From Chloroflexota bacterium (lineage in GTDB: Bacteria; Chloroflexota; Anaerolineae; Anaerolineales; Anaerolineaceae), in the NCBI GenBank assembly GCA_012799995.1, contig JAAZKE010000087.1, forward strand, positions 1-64,000: a stretch of DNA of 64,000 bases, given 5' to 3'. This document shows, piece by piece, positions 27,075-36,000 of this stretch; within the stretch, counting starts at the first letter, position 1, and the number at the start of each line of letters is the position of its first letter. A program made the position numbers and the translations under genes. Under the pieces are notes generated by a model that was not told the DNA's origin, searched no databases, and saw only the letters and a program-made list of their open reading frames with translations.

Positions 27075-29513
27075 TCATGCGTTGACTACTTCAATTTTCT
27101 CCTTACAATCCAAACATTGCAAGGTATCTTTATTGATTTCTACCATCATTCCGTCACAATTGGGGCATTTTTGAGCAACTGGTTTCTTCCAGGAGACAAA
27201 ATCACAATCCGGATAGCCGGAACAGCCATAAAAGAGCCGTTTCGATTTTGATCGGCGCTCGACAATCTTTTTCCCGCATTTTGGACAGGAAACGTCCAAC
27301 GTTACCTGAATACTTTCAGTGTATCGACATTTGGGATAAGCGCTGCATCCTATAAACCGCCCCGACTTACCATTGCGATACAACAGATCACTTCCACATT
27401 CAGGACAGGCTCTGCCAACCTTTTCCGGCTCAATTCTGGTTTTTGGCAACGATTCCCGCGCAGTTTTCACCGAAGGCTCAAAATCGGTATAAAAATCACG
27501 AATGAGATACTTCCAGTCTTTCTCACCGGATGCCACACCATCCAGCTCGTCTTCCATCTCCGAGGTGAAACCTTCATTGACAATATTGGGGAAGCTTTTT
27601 ACCAGCAGATCATTGACCAGGATTCCCATCTCTGTCGGGACTAATCGCCGCCGATCGCGAACCACATAGCCCCGATCAAGGATGGTCGTTATCGTGGCAG
27701 CGTAGGTTGAAGGCCGTCCAATTCCTTTCTCTTCCAGCGCTTTTACGAGTGTTGCTTCAGTGAAGCGCGCCGGTGGCTGAGTAAAATGCTGCTCGGGAAT
27801 CGTCTCAAGCCAGATTTGTCGCTGGCCTTCTTTCAACCCTTCCGGGAAGATCACATTCTGGTCAGCGTTCTCATCTTTCTCCTGTCCGGACTGGTCATAG
27901 ACCTGCAGAAACCCCGGAAATACCATTTTGGAGCCGGTAGACCGGAAGTGATAATCAAGTTTTTGTCTACCTGTTACATTGACAGTCAGTGTCTCAAAGA
28001 CTGCGTTCTCCATTTGCGAAGCCACAAAGCGTTTCCAGATCAGAGAATAGAGCTTCATCTGATCAGCAGAGAGGAGCGTTTTCAGTTTCTCCGGAGTGCG
28101 GGTAACATCGGTGGGCCGGATCGCCTCATGCGCTTCCTGTGCCCGTTGTGCTTTGGTTTTATAGACGGGAGGCTGATCGGGAACAAAATTCTTGCCGTAT
28201 TTTTCTACAATAAATCTGCGTGTTTCATCCTGCGCAATCTGAGAAATGTTGGTTGAATCGGTACGCATATAGGTGATCAACCCGGTCATTCCTTCGCTGC
28301 CAATATCAATACCCTCATATAGCTGCTGAGCGATCTTCATCGTCTTTGAAGTCGAATAGCTCAAAGATTTGGATGCTTCCTGCTGCAATGTAGAAGTTGT
28401 GAAAGGTGCAGCAGGTTTGCGGCGTTTGGTTCCACTCTTGATGGAATCGATGTGATAGGCAGCAGTGCGGATGTTCTCCAGATGTTCGTCAACTTCCTCT
28501 TTTCGGTTAAGTGCAACTGCATCGCTGCCGATCTTGACGAGCCGGGAGAGGTAACTTTGTTCGCCACCTTCCGGTTTCAACGAAACCATGACGGTCCAGT
28601 ATTCGATCGGATTAAAGGCATCAATCTCGCGTTCGCGATCCACCACCATTTTGACAGCGACGGACTGCACCCGACCTGCGGAAAGGTTGCGTCTCACTTT
28701 GTTCCACAGCAGCGGGCTCAGGTTGTATCCAACCAGTCGATCAAGCAACCGCCTTGCCTGCTGTGCGTCCACCAGATTCATATTCAGATCGCGGGTGTTA
28801 TCAAAAGCTTCTTTGATCGCCGGTTCGGTGATTTCATGAAACACAACCCGTTCGGTAGTTGCCGGATCCATTTCGGTGGATTCCATCAGGTGCCAGGCAA
28901 TCGCCTCCCCTTCACGGTCAGGGTCAGTTGCGATATAAACTTTCTTCGATTTTTGAACCAGCGCAGTAAGCTCCTTAATCAAAGCTCTTTTTTCATTCGG
29001 AACGCGATATTGCGGTTCAAAGTTATTCTCTATATCGATAGATAAGCTGGATTTTTTCAAGTCGCGCACGTGTCCCATTGAGGCTTTCACGACATATTTC
29101 TTACCAAGAAACCGGCTCACAGTTTTGGCTTTGGCTGGACTTTCGACAATAACCAGCTGGAGATTTCCTTTAGATTCCGAAGTAGACGAACTGGTTTTTC
29201 TGGCAGACACTTTGTTGGTGGAAGCTTTTGCCTTCGTTTTTCCAGCGGACATGGACTTCTTCCGGGTCTTGCTGATGCTTTTTCCTTTAGCAGCATCCCC
29301 ATTTTTTCTTTTCGCAGATGTCTTTTCGGATTCTTTGGTTACAAACTGATCTTTATCAACATGCTCATGCGCAGGTGTCCGCCCCATTCTACTGATTTTG
29401 CCATGGCATACCGCGCATTCTCCTTTTGTGATTGCCGCCCCGCGGACAGTATATTCTGCCCGCGGATTTTCAATTTCCCGGTTCTGTTTACATTTCAGAC
29501 AATATGCTTCCAA
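27075..29513 (-). CDS. topA: DNA topoisomerase I with N-terminal zinc motif extension
   Basis: An 812-residue type IA topoisomerase that relaxes negative supercoils. The Toprim domain starts near residue 118 (LQLVIVESPAKAKTVSRFLG). The active-site tyrosine lies in GLITYMRTDSTNIS. Three C-terminal zinc motifs are visible, beginning CPECGSD, CPKCGKK and CPNCDGM. Unusual is the extra N-terminus: Cys 5, 8, 33 and 36 form a CxxC...CxxC motif resembling the DUF5679 ribbon of Chloroflexota proteins, joined by a Lys/Ser/Ala-rich linker (about residues 50-115). The extension is in frame and the ATG at 29513 has no better internal alternative. Confidence 0.95.
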   Translation of the reverse strand: MEAYCLKCKQNREIENPRAEYTVRGAAITKGECAVCHGKISRMGRTPAHEHVDKDQFVTKESEKTSAKRKNGDAAKGKSISKTRKKSMSAGKTKAKASTNKVSARKTSSSTSESKGNLQLVIVESPAKAKTVSRFLGKKYVVKASMGHVRDLKKSSLSIDIENNFEPQYRVPNEKRALIKELTALVQKSKKVYIATDPDREGEAIAWHLMESTEMDPATTERVVFHEITEPAIKEAFDNTRDLNMNLVDAQQARRLLDRLVGYNLSPLLWNKVRRNLSAGRVQSVAVKMVVDREREIDAFNPIEYWTVMVSLKPEGGEQSYLSRLVKIGSDAVALNRKEEVDEHLENIRTAAYHIDSIKSGTKRRKPAAPFTTSTLQQEASKSLSYSTSKTMKIAQQLYEGIDIGSEGMTGLITYMRTDSTNISQIAQDETRRFIVEKYGKNFVPDQPPVYKTKAQRAQEAHEAIRPTDVTRTPEKLKTLLSADQMKLYSLIWKRFVASQMENAVFETLTVNVTGRQKLDYHFRSTGSKMVFPGFLQVYDQSGQEKDENADQNVIFPEGLKEGQRQIWLETIPEQHFTQPPARFTEATLVKALEEKGIGRPSTYAATITTILDRGYVVRDRRRLVPTEMGILVNDLLVKSFPNIVNEGFTSEMEDELDGVASGEKDWKYLIRDFYTDFEPSVKTARESLPKTRIEPEKVGRACPECGSDLLYRNGKSGRFIGCSAYPKCRYTESIQVTLDVSCPKCGKKIVERRSKSKRLFYGCSGYPDCDFVSWKKPVAQKCPNCDGMMVEINKDTLQCLDCKEKIEVVNA

Positions 29514-29521
29514 AACTACTC

Positions 29522-30604
29522 CTATAAATACGAGTTTAATTGGTTTTTCTTGAGATAATCCACTACTTCACGGACACGTTGAGAATCACTTTTTCTACAT
29601 ACCAATATCGCTTTATCCGTCTCAACAACAACTGTGTCTTCCATGCCGATCAGAACGACCATTTTTTGTGAATCCGTAGTAGAAGTCAGTGATCCCTTAC
29701 TGTCAAGCGCGTAACTTTGTCCATTCAATACGATCACACCCTGGTCATCGGCAGGCATCACATCAAAAAGCGACTCCCAGGAACCGATATCGTTCCAGGC
29801 AAGGTTCTCCGCCGGCAGGACAACCACGTCGTCCGATTTCTCCATCACGCCAACATCTACCGAAACCTGCACCAGAATTGGCCATACTTTTTGAATATTC
29901 TGCTGGAATTCTACTTCATCCGCAGAATCGAGAATCTGGTCCAGACTTCGGGTCAGCTCCGGCAGGAATCTGGCAATGTCTTTCTTGATTTGATCGGCAC
30001 GCCAGATAAACATTCCCGAATTCCAGTAGAAATTTCCCTTCGCCAGGAAGGCTTCCGCTTTTTCTTTGTTTGGTTTTTCGTGGAATCGCTTTACCCTCAG
30101 CAAGGGGTAATCGGTTGGCAGCGGATCCCCAAATTCGATATATCCCATGCCCGTTGAGGGAAACGTCGGCTTAATTCCCATCGTAACAAGATGCTTCCGA
30201 TTGGCTGCGTCGTATCCATTGCGTAATAATTCATGAAACAAAGGAACATTTTGGATATAGTGGTCAGCCGGCAACACTGCCATCACCGCATTCGGATTTT
30301 TTCGCAGCAAATAAACCGCAGCCAGCCCAACTACACTGGCAGTCCCTTTTGGCAGGGGCTCGATCAAGAAGTTCTCAGCAGGAATGTTTGTTTGTGCCTT
30401 CAGTTTGTCAGTTTGCTCGGCAGTTGATACCACCAGAATATGATCCGTGTCGATCACACCCTTCAATCGGTCAATTGTCAGCTGGAACATCGTGCGTTCA
30501 CCAGCAAGTTTTAGCATCTGCTTCGGATGGTCTCGCGTTGAGATCGGCCACAATCGCGTTCCTCCACCCCCCGCCATGATTACAGCATAAAAGTTGTCAT
30601 TCAT
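29522..30604 (-). CDS. manC: Mannose-1-phosphate guanylyltransferase
   Basis: Start chosen at ATG 30604, eight bases after GGAG; an earlier in-frame start at 30628 has no such site. The 360-residue nucleotidyltransferase begins with AVIMAGGGGTRLWPIS and continues with the MANC pattern: VLPADHYIQ, MGIKPTFPSTGMGYIEFG, FHEKPNKEKAEAFL and the catalytic GNFYWNSGMFIWRAD. It makes GDP-mannose from mannose-1-phosphate and GTP. The C-terminal isomerase domain of bifunctional ManC/AlgA is absent, as is usual for this shorter type. Its product could feed the glycosylation genes at the left end of the window. Confidence 0.92.
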   Translation of the reverse strand: MNDNFYAVIMAGGGGTRLWPISTRDHPKQMLKLAGERTMFQLTIDRLKGVIDTDHILVVSTAEQTDKLKAQTNIPAENFLIEPLPKGTASVVGLAAVYLLRKNPNAVMAVLPADHYIQNVPLFHELLRNGYDAANRKHLVTMGIKPTFPSTGMGYIEFGDPLPTDYPLLRVKRFHEKPNKEKAEAFLAKGNFYWNSGMFIWRADQIKKDIARFLPELTRSLDQILDSADEVEFQQNIQKVWPILVQVSVDVGVMEKSDDVVVLPAENLAWNDIGSWESLFDVMPADDQGVIVLNGQSYALDSKGSLTSTTDSQKMVVLIGMEDTVVVETDKAILVCRKSDSQRVREVVDYLKKNQLNSYL

Positions 30605-30739
30605 TGTCGGGTCTCCTTTCAATTCCATCCGTCCGATTCATTTTTTCCAATAATCCTAACACAGGTTTAAACGCGTTTTAGAAACAATCAAAAAATATTT
30701 GCATGGTCTGTTTTTTTCCTGGGACTGATTTGAATGCTG

Positions 30740-31846
30740 CTAAAAAAGCGATTGATTCTTCCGGTAGGTGTTCGGATTGGTTTCTGTCACAAACCCTTTG
30801 ATCTCAAGCATCGTCAATATCGCACCAATTTTTCCAGCTGGCAAGTGCAAAACACGCGATATTTCGTCTATGTGAACGGCTTCATCAGAGATCAATTCGA
30901 TTATTCTCTGCTCCAGTGGGTCTTCAAAGCTCATTTGTAATGGTTTTGAGATCGTCTTTGGCTTGGAGATAACAGTCCTCTTCATAAAGTCCAACAGATC
31001 TTCTTTCTGCAGCAATGGAATGGCGCCATCCCGGATCAGGCGATTGGTACCTATTGATTGCGGTGTATTGACGTTGCCGGGAATCACAAACACTTCACGG
31101 CCTTGTTCTGCGGCAAATTTCGCGGTGATCAGTGCACCCGATTTTTCGCCAGCTTCTATCACGATCGTTGCAGCTGCCATTCCGGAGATAATGCGGTTCC
31201 GCGGTGGAAAATTCGTACGATCCGGCGGAGTTCCGGGCGGATAATCACTGACCAGGGCACCGTCATGCATGATGCGTTCGGCAAGAATCCGGTTTTCAGC
31301 TGGATAAATAATATCCACACCTGATCCCAGCACAGCTACTGTTTTGCCATTATGTCTGACGGTTGAGTGATGAATGACCGTGTCGATCCCGCGCGCCATT
31401 CCCGAGACCGTAACAACACCATTATCAGCCAGATATTCGGCCAGATCAGCCGCAGTTGATGACCCATAGGAGGTCATGCGCCGAGTTCCCACGATCGCGA
31501 CTGATTTTTCCATCTCCAATGGCAAATGTCCGCGAATGTAGAGAATCGGTGGAGGGGTGGCAATTGTCTTGAGCAGGGATGGGTATTCATCATCATCCCA
31601 GCGGATGACCTCGATCCCTTTGTCGTATATTTCCTGTGTGATTTTTATCGGCTCAATTTTCTTACGCGCCTGTTGGATTACGGAAACCAACCGGGAAGGA
31701 ATTCCAGCTGAAACCAGTCGCGTCGGTGTCGCTTCCCAGGCTTCCTGTAATGAAGGAAAGGCTGTCAGCAGCATGCGGAAGCGCACCGCTCCCAACCCCT
31801 TTACGTGGCTGAACGCTACCCAATAGGGGAGATCATCATCAATCAT
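30740..31846 (-). CDS. dprA: DNA processing protein DprA
   Basis: A 368-residue protein. An N-terminal SAM-like region is followed by the Rossmann-like SMF domain with SVAIVGTRRMTSYG, SGMARGIDTVIHHS, VLGSGVDIIYPAEN, FPPRNRIISG and EAGEKSGALITA. A winged-helix domain (DprA_WH) at the C-terminus has DEAVHIDEISRVLHLPAG. DprA loads RecA onto incoming single-stranded DNA in natural transformation. It overlaps rimM by 4 bases, the usual position near the ffh-rpsP block in Chloroflexota-like genomes. Confidence 0.95.
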   Translation of the reverse strand: MIDDDLPYWVAFSHVKGLGAVRFRMLLTAFPSLQEAWEATPTRLVSAGIPSRLVSVIQQARKKIEPIKITQEIYDKGIEVIRWDDDEYPSLLKTIATPPPILYIRGHLPLEMEKSVAIVGTRRMTSYGSSTAADLAEYLADNGVVTVSGMARGIDTVIHHSTVRHNGKTVAVLGSGVDIIYPAENRILAERIMHDGALVSDYPPGTPPDRTNFPPRNRIISGMAAATIVIEAGEKSGALITAKFAAEQGREVFVIPGNVNTPQSIGTNRLIRDGAIPLLQKEDLLDFMKRTVISKPKTISKPLQMSFEDPLEQRIIELISDEAVHIDEISRVLHLPAGKIGAILTMLEIKGFVTETNPNTYRKNQSLF

Positions 31847-32418
31847 GTTTCATACCAGTCAGGTGGTCGAATAATGATCTTTTGAGCAGTCAGATCTATC
31901 TTTACCACCACTTGCGGAATGGCAGCAATCAGTTCTTCGCTGCCATCTGTTTTTTCAATAACATAAACATCATTCGCGCCGGTTTCAAGAATTTCTTTTA
32001 ATTTTCCGATCAGGTCATCTTGTTCATTTACCACATCCAGTCCGATTAACTGATGGAAGTAATATTCCCCTTCCGGAAGTTCGGGCAGAGACTCCTTTCG
32101 CACATAAACAAAAGTGTTTACCAGCGCTGAGACCTCTGTTTCATTGTGATATTGCAGAAACTTGATCAATAAAAAAGGCGGTTTCTGCCTGACCTGTTGA
32201 ATTTTGCTTTCTTTGTATTCTCTGCCAATAAAGACGGTTTTTCCGGCCTGAATCCGCTCCGGGAAATCAGTCAGAGGCCGGAAAACGACCTCTCCATGGA
32301 TGCCGTGACTGCGATGAATCTTTCCTATGCAAACGAAGACAGACCCATCTTGAAAAGATGAGTCTGCTTCAACGTTGTATTCCAAGTTCGACCCGGACAC
32401 CATACCACAAGCGGTCAA
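31843..32418 (-). CDS. rimM: Ribosome maturation factor RimM
   Basis: The conserved core begins at VFVCIGKIHRSHGIHGEVVF, the RimM signature, followed by TDFPERI and the C-terminal PRC-barrel with YYFHQLIGLDVV and ETGANDVYVIEK. RimM binds S19 and assists 30S maturation. The N-terminal 27 residues before the core are not conserved, so the start is uncertain: TTG 32418 touches the khpA stop, ATG 32403 is five codons downstream. The gene is immediately downstream of khpA and overlaps dprA. Confidence 0.92.
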   Translation of the reverse strand: MTACGMVSGSNLEYNVEADSSFQDGSVFVCIGKIHRSHGIHGEVVFRPLTDFPERIQAGKTVFIGREYKESKIQQVRQKPPFLLIKFLQYHNETEVSALVNTFVYVRKESLPELPEGEYYFHQLIGLDVVNEQDDLIGKLKEILETGANDVYVIEKTDGSEELIAAIPQVVVKIDLTAQKIIIRPPDWYET

Positions 32419-32697
32419 TTAGTACTTTGTATCGGGTTCCATTACATCCATCGTGACCTGTCGTCCATCCCGATTTGAGGTCACTTTAAGCAGCTGTCTG
32501 ATCGAATTCGCGACTTTTCCACCTTTGCCGATAACGCGGCCCATGTCTTCTTTGGCGACATGCAGTTGAAGTCGTATTTTCGCACCATTTTTCGCCTGCG
32601 TTACCCGCACACTACTGGTGTCTTCGACTAACGCTAATGCAATATATTCAACCAGTTCTCTTGCTGACTCACTTTTTACGGGAGTTTTTCTTTGCAA
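32419..32697 (-). CDS. khpA: KH-domain RNA-binding protein KhpA
   Basis: A 92-residue protein with one KH domain. The GXXG loop is VIGKGGKVANSIRQLL, and the N-terminus ELVEYIALALVEDTSSV matches the YlqC/KhpA family. KhpA pairs with KhpB in Firmicutes to bind small RNAs and regulate cell elongation. It lies between rpsP and rimM, its standard position. The reading starts at TTG 32697, preceded by GAGGTG; the conserved part begins about 13 residues later. Confidence 0.92.
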   Translation of the reverse strand: MQRKTPVKSESARELVEYIALALVEDTSSVRVTQAKNGAKIRLQLHVAKEDMGRVIGKGGKVANSIRQLLKVTSNRDGRQVTMDVMEPDTKY

Positions 32698-32724
32698 GGG
32701 ACACCTCTTTTTCCGATATTACGA

Positions 32725-33075
32725 TTATTGAGCTGCACCAGTTTTGGGGTTAACAACCCGATTTGCGTAATATTCATTTGCTTCAGCCATCAGTTCTTCC
32801 AGCGTAGCTTTTCCGCTCTTATAGCGTTCAAAGCGCTCGGTCAAACCGACGCTTTTGAAGAGTTGGCTCACGGATTCACTTGGCTGAGCACCATTCTTCA
32901 ACCATTCATAAACGCGGTCCTCTTTTACCGAAAATGTAAAAGGCTCTGTCCGGGGATTATAGTTCCCCAAAATTTCCAGAAAACGACCGTCGCGCGGGCT
33001 TTCTTTATCTGCCGCGATGATACGATATGTTGCCTGTTTTTTCAAACCATTCCGACGTAATCGAATACGAACCAT
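32725..33075 (-). CDS. rpsP: 30S ribosomal protein S16
   Basis: A 116-residue protein with MVRIRLRRNGLKKQATYRII and the following DGRFLEILGNYNP, the S16 signature. It is longer than the usual 80 to 90 residues because of a C-terminal tail. S16 helps assemble the 30S central and 5' domains. It is the first gene of the rpsP-khpA-rimM-dprA run and lies downstream of ffh. Confidence 0.96.
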   Translation of the reverse strand: MVRIRLRRNGLKKQATYRIIAADKESPRDGRFLEILGNYNPRTEPFTFSVKEDRVYEWLKNGAQPSESVSQLFKSVGLTERFERYKSGKATLEELMAEANEYYANRVVNPKTGAAQ

Positions 33076-33193
33076 GTTTCTAAAAAATCTCCTGTCCTTC
33101 GTAATTCCAAAATTTTAGTATCGCTGATGATCGTCCGTGACGAGGGTTGCGCAGAAGGAGTACGCAAGGGTCTTGTTCTACGGATTCCAGGTT

Positions 33194-34516
33194 TCAGCGG
33201 AACAGGTTGGAGAGACCCTTTCCACCTGTTTTTTGTATTGTTTTCATCATCTTCTGGCTTTCGCGAAACTGCTTCAGAAGGCGATTTACATCCTGTACAT
33301 CAGTCCCGGAGCCTGCCGAGATGCGTCGTTTCCGGCTGGCGTTCAGAATATCCGGGTTGGCTTTCTCCTTTTTAGTCATCGAGTTCAGAATTGCTTCTGT
33401 GACCTTCAGGCTCTTTTCCGCTTCCTGCGGATCAATGCCGCGGGCAGCTTTGCCCAAATTTCCCGGGAGCATATCCAAAATCTGACGGATCGGCCCCATC
33501 TTTTTCATTTGCCTTAACTGCTCAGCAAAGTCTTCTAACGTAAAACGGCCGGACATCAACTTTCCGGCGTTTTGCACAGCCTGCTTCTGATTATAAACCG
33601 ATTCAGCTCTTTCGATCAAACCGATCAAATCACCCATGCCCAGAATTCTGGAAGAAAGGCGCGCCGGATCGTACTCCTCTAACGCATCAATCCCTTCCCC
33701 TACACCAAGGTATTTAATCGGCACACCGGTTACACTGCGAATGGATATCGCCGCGCCACCGCGTGAGTCGCCATCCATTTTGGAGAGGATCAAACCGGTG
33801 ATGTTTACGGTATCGCGGAACCCTTCAGCAACGTGTAGCGCTTCCTGCCCAATCATCGAGTCCACAACTAAAAGGATTTCAACCGGGTTGACGTTTTTCT
33901 GAATCGCCTGCAACTCCGTCATCAACTCATCGTCAAGCTGAGAGCGACCGGCGGTATCGATCAACATCGTGCTGAATCCGCCTTTCCTGGCGTACTCTAA
34001 AGCGCGTTTGCTCAGTTCCGGCGGTTTGAATCCGTCTTCTGTATAGACTTCGACATTGACGCGTTGCCCAAGTGTTTGCAGCTGTTTGATCGCTGCAGGC
34101 CGATACGGGTCTGCCGCAACCAGCAATACACGCTCACCATGCGCACGCAATCGTTTTGCAACCTTGGCAGCCTGGGTAGTTTTACCAGAGCCCTGTAAAC
34201 CAACGAACATCACCACGCGCGGCTTTTCACCGGTCAGGTTGAGTTTTGAAGATTCGCCAAGCGTCTTGATCAGCTCTTCATTGACGATCTTGATCACCAT
34301 CTGTCCGGGGTTAAGCGCTTCGGACACTTCTGTCCCAATAGCGCGTTCACGAACATTGGCAACAAATGTTTTCACAACCGAATAATGAACATCCGCTTCA
34401 AGCAGTGCAATGCGGACCTCACGCATGGCAGAGTCAACGTCTTCAACGCTGAGCCTTCCGCGGCGCGTTAATCCGGCAAATACTTTATTCAGTCGTTCAG
34501 TTAAGCTGTCAAACAT
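33194..34516 (-). CDS. ffh: Signal recognition particle protein Ffh (SRP54)
   Basis: A 440-residue protein. The N domain precedes the G domain with Walker A GLQGSGKTTQAAKVA, DTAGRSQLD and SKMDGDSRGGAAIS. The C-terminal methionine-rich M domain includes GRFTLEDFAEQLRQMKKMG and the RNA-binding helix near ILNASRKRRISAGSGT. Ffh with 4.5S RNA targets nascent membrane proteins to FtsY. It lies upstream of rpsP with 118 bases between them. Confidence 0.96.
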   Translation of the reverse strand: MFDSLTERLNKVFAGLTRRGRLSVEDVDSAMREVRIALLEADVHYSVVKTFVANVRERAIGTEVSEALNPGQMVIKIVNEELIKTLGESSKLNLTGEKPRVVMFVGLQGSGKTTQAAKVAKRLRAHGERVLLVAADPYRPAAIKQLQTLGQRVNVEVYTEDGFKPPELSKRALEYARKGGFSTMLIDTAGRSQLDDELMTELQAIQKNVNPVEILLVVDSMIGQEALHVAEGFRDTVNITGLILSKMDGDSRGGAAISIRSVTGVPIKYLGVGEGIDALEEYDPARLSSRILGMGDLIGLIERAESVYNQKQAVQNAGKLMSGRFTLEDFAEQLRQMKKMGPIRQILDMLPGNLGKAARGIDPQEAEKSLKVTEAILNSMTKKEKANPDILNASRKRRISAGSGTDVQDVNRLLKQFRESQKMMKTIQKTGGKGLSNLFR

Positions 34517-34740
34517 CGTCCATTACCATGCAACACAAAATATTCTGCTTCTGAAAAGCAGCCTGTCAATTTTATCCTACTCCGACTGCCGTGTAAAGCC
34601 TTACTGGCTCAAATTGTTTCAGGAGTTGATCAATGTCGATTTAACGGGGCAACCAGTTGGCGAAGAAGAAACAGTTTCCCGCAAGCCAGCGACAGAATTT
34701 AAAGATGATGATAATCTCATTAAATAAAGAAAATAACTTG

Positions 34741-34764
34741 TTGTGTTGTGTTGTGTTGTGTTGT
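34741..34764 (+). repeat. TTGTG pentanucleotide tandem repeat
   Basis: Almost five copies of TTGTG in a row. It lies in non-coding DNA between ffh and the LDH/MDH-family gene. Repeats of this size can vary by slippage. Confidence 0.9.
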
Positions 34765-34863
34765 CTTCCCTGCTGCGTCGTTATGAAGGAAAAGCGAGTT
34801 TATCTATACGAAATTGATGTAAATGAACCATTGCAAAAAGCAGCTGCTTATGGAAGTTGCGAT

Positions 34864-34904
34864 GCCTCCTGCTTGTTAGATGAAAAGTTCAACAAGCAGG
34901 AGGC
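34864..34904. terminator. Strong 14-bp hairpin downstream of the LDH/MDH-family gene
   Basis: GCCTCCTGCTTGTT and AACAAGCAGGAGGC pair perfectly around a 13-base loop. It lies about 57 bases past the stop of the gene ending at 34961. No T-run follows on either strand, so it may be an attenuated terminator or an RNA-end stabiliser. Confidence 0.5.
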
Positions 34905-34960
34905 TATCTCATCATACCTCATTCGAGGTGTATTCGTGCTGTTTCAATCAAAAAAAGCAA

Positions 34961-35914
34961 TTAAATATTTTTCGTTAAATCAATAACTGAACGGACTGCA
35001 GCTCCAGATTTTCGGAGAAGTTCCAATTCATTAGGCGGCAATTGGACTTCAAGCACTTTTTCAATGCCTTCGCTACCAACAATGCAAGGGACACTGACAA
35101 CTGTATCGTGCAAACCGTACTCGCCATCTAAAACACACCCGACCGTATAAATTATATTTCTATCATTAAGAAATGAAGTACACAATTCAGTAGCTACAAT
35201 ACCTATACTGTAGAAAGTTGCACCTTTTCGCTTGATTACTTCAGCACCGGCTTTTTTGTTTAGCTCACCCATTTCAAATTTTTCTTTTTCAGTAAATTCA
35301 ATGCCGGATGCTTTACAGTAATCATCAATGCTGAAACCACTTATTCTTGAAAAACTCCACGCTGGGAATTGAGTTTCACCATGTTCGCCGAAAACATAAG
35401 CGTAGATATTTTTCATACCAATGTTAAATTTATCAAATAGCAAAGTCCGTAAACGGATGCCATCAAGAACCGTGCCTGATCCAACTACCGTACCGCGCGG
35501 CAAGCCTGTCCATTTACTTACATGGTAGGTCAAAACATCAACCGGATTCGAAATTACCAGGATGAGCCCGCCATCATAATGTTCCATGATACTCTCAGTC
35601 ATAGCTTTGGCAATTCGAACATTTTTCTCTGCCAGGTCCATACGGGTTTCACCCGGTTTGCGTCCCGCACCAGCTGTTATCACGATAATATCAGAGCCTT
35701 TGATATCTGAATAATCGCCGGCATAGATCTTTAGACGATCCATGTAAGATAAACCGTGTCGGATATCCCGCGCTTCACCTTCCGCTTTTTCACGGTTGAC
35801 ATCGATCAGCACTAATTCATTGCATATTTGTCGAATTGCCATAGCATAAGCAACGGTTGCTCCCACATTTCCAGCGCCAACAATTGCTATTTTTCTTCCC
35901 TCGATTGTTCTCAC
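34961..35914 (-). CDS. L-lactate/malate dehydrogenase family protein
   Basis: A 317-residue protein starting at GTG, seven bases after AGAGG. The NAD motif IAIVGAGNVGATVAYAM, the active-site loop RKPGETRMDL, the strand ISNPVDVLTYHVSKWTGLP, GSGTVLDGIRLRTLL and the catalytic His in FGEHGETQFPAWS are clear. Overall it is LDH-like, but Arg 85 stands where LDH normally has the specificity glutamine (Gln102) and malate dehydrogenase has arginine. The next variable position keeps Glu as in LDH. So oxidation of lactate, malate or another 2-hydroxyacid cannot be decided. It is the last gene before the AT-rich island. Confidence 0.9.
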   Translation of the reverse strand: MRTIEGRKIAIVGAGNVGATVAYAMAIRQICNELVLIDVNREKAEGEARDIRHGLSYMDRLKIYAGDYSDIKGSDIIVITAGAGRKPGETRMDLAEKNVRIAKAMTESIMEHYDGGLILVISNPVDVLTYHVSKWTGLPRGTVVGSGTVLDGIRLRTLLFDKFNIGMKNIYAYVFGEHGETQFPAWSFSRISGFSIDDYCKASGIEFTEKEKFEMGELNKKAGAEVIKRKGATFYSIGIVATELCTSFLNDRNIIYTVGCVLDGEYGLHDTVVSVPCIVGSEGIEKVLEVQLPPNELELLRKSGAAVRSVIDLTKNI

Positions 35915-36000
35915 AGCGATACCTCTTTCATTTGATATATTATTTTTTTAACTTTTACTGTAGAAAAGTATATATTGATGGGTATTCTAATCGTTCGCGA

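Larger units (their letters stand above)
34517..34960. other. Intergenic region with short tandem repeat and hairpin
   Basis: No gene is supported. A plus-strand frame at 34657-34986 reads through the tandem repeat at 34741-34764 and has no family match, so I leave it out. The region holds the tandem repeat and the 14-bp hairpin listed separately. The base composition drops from ffh towards the island. Confidence 0.4.

Noticed and set aside
34657-34986. Plus-strand 109-codon frame through the TTGTG repeat
   Set aside because: It translates the tandem repeat into Cys/Val-rich text, crosses the hairpin and overlaps the LDH/MDH-family gene end; no family pattern.
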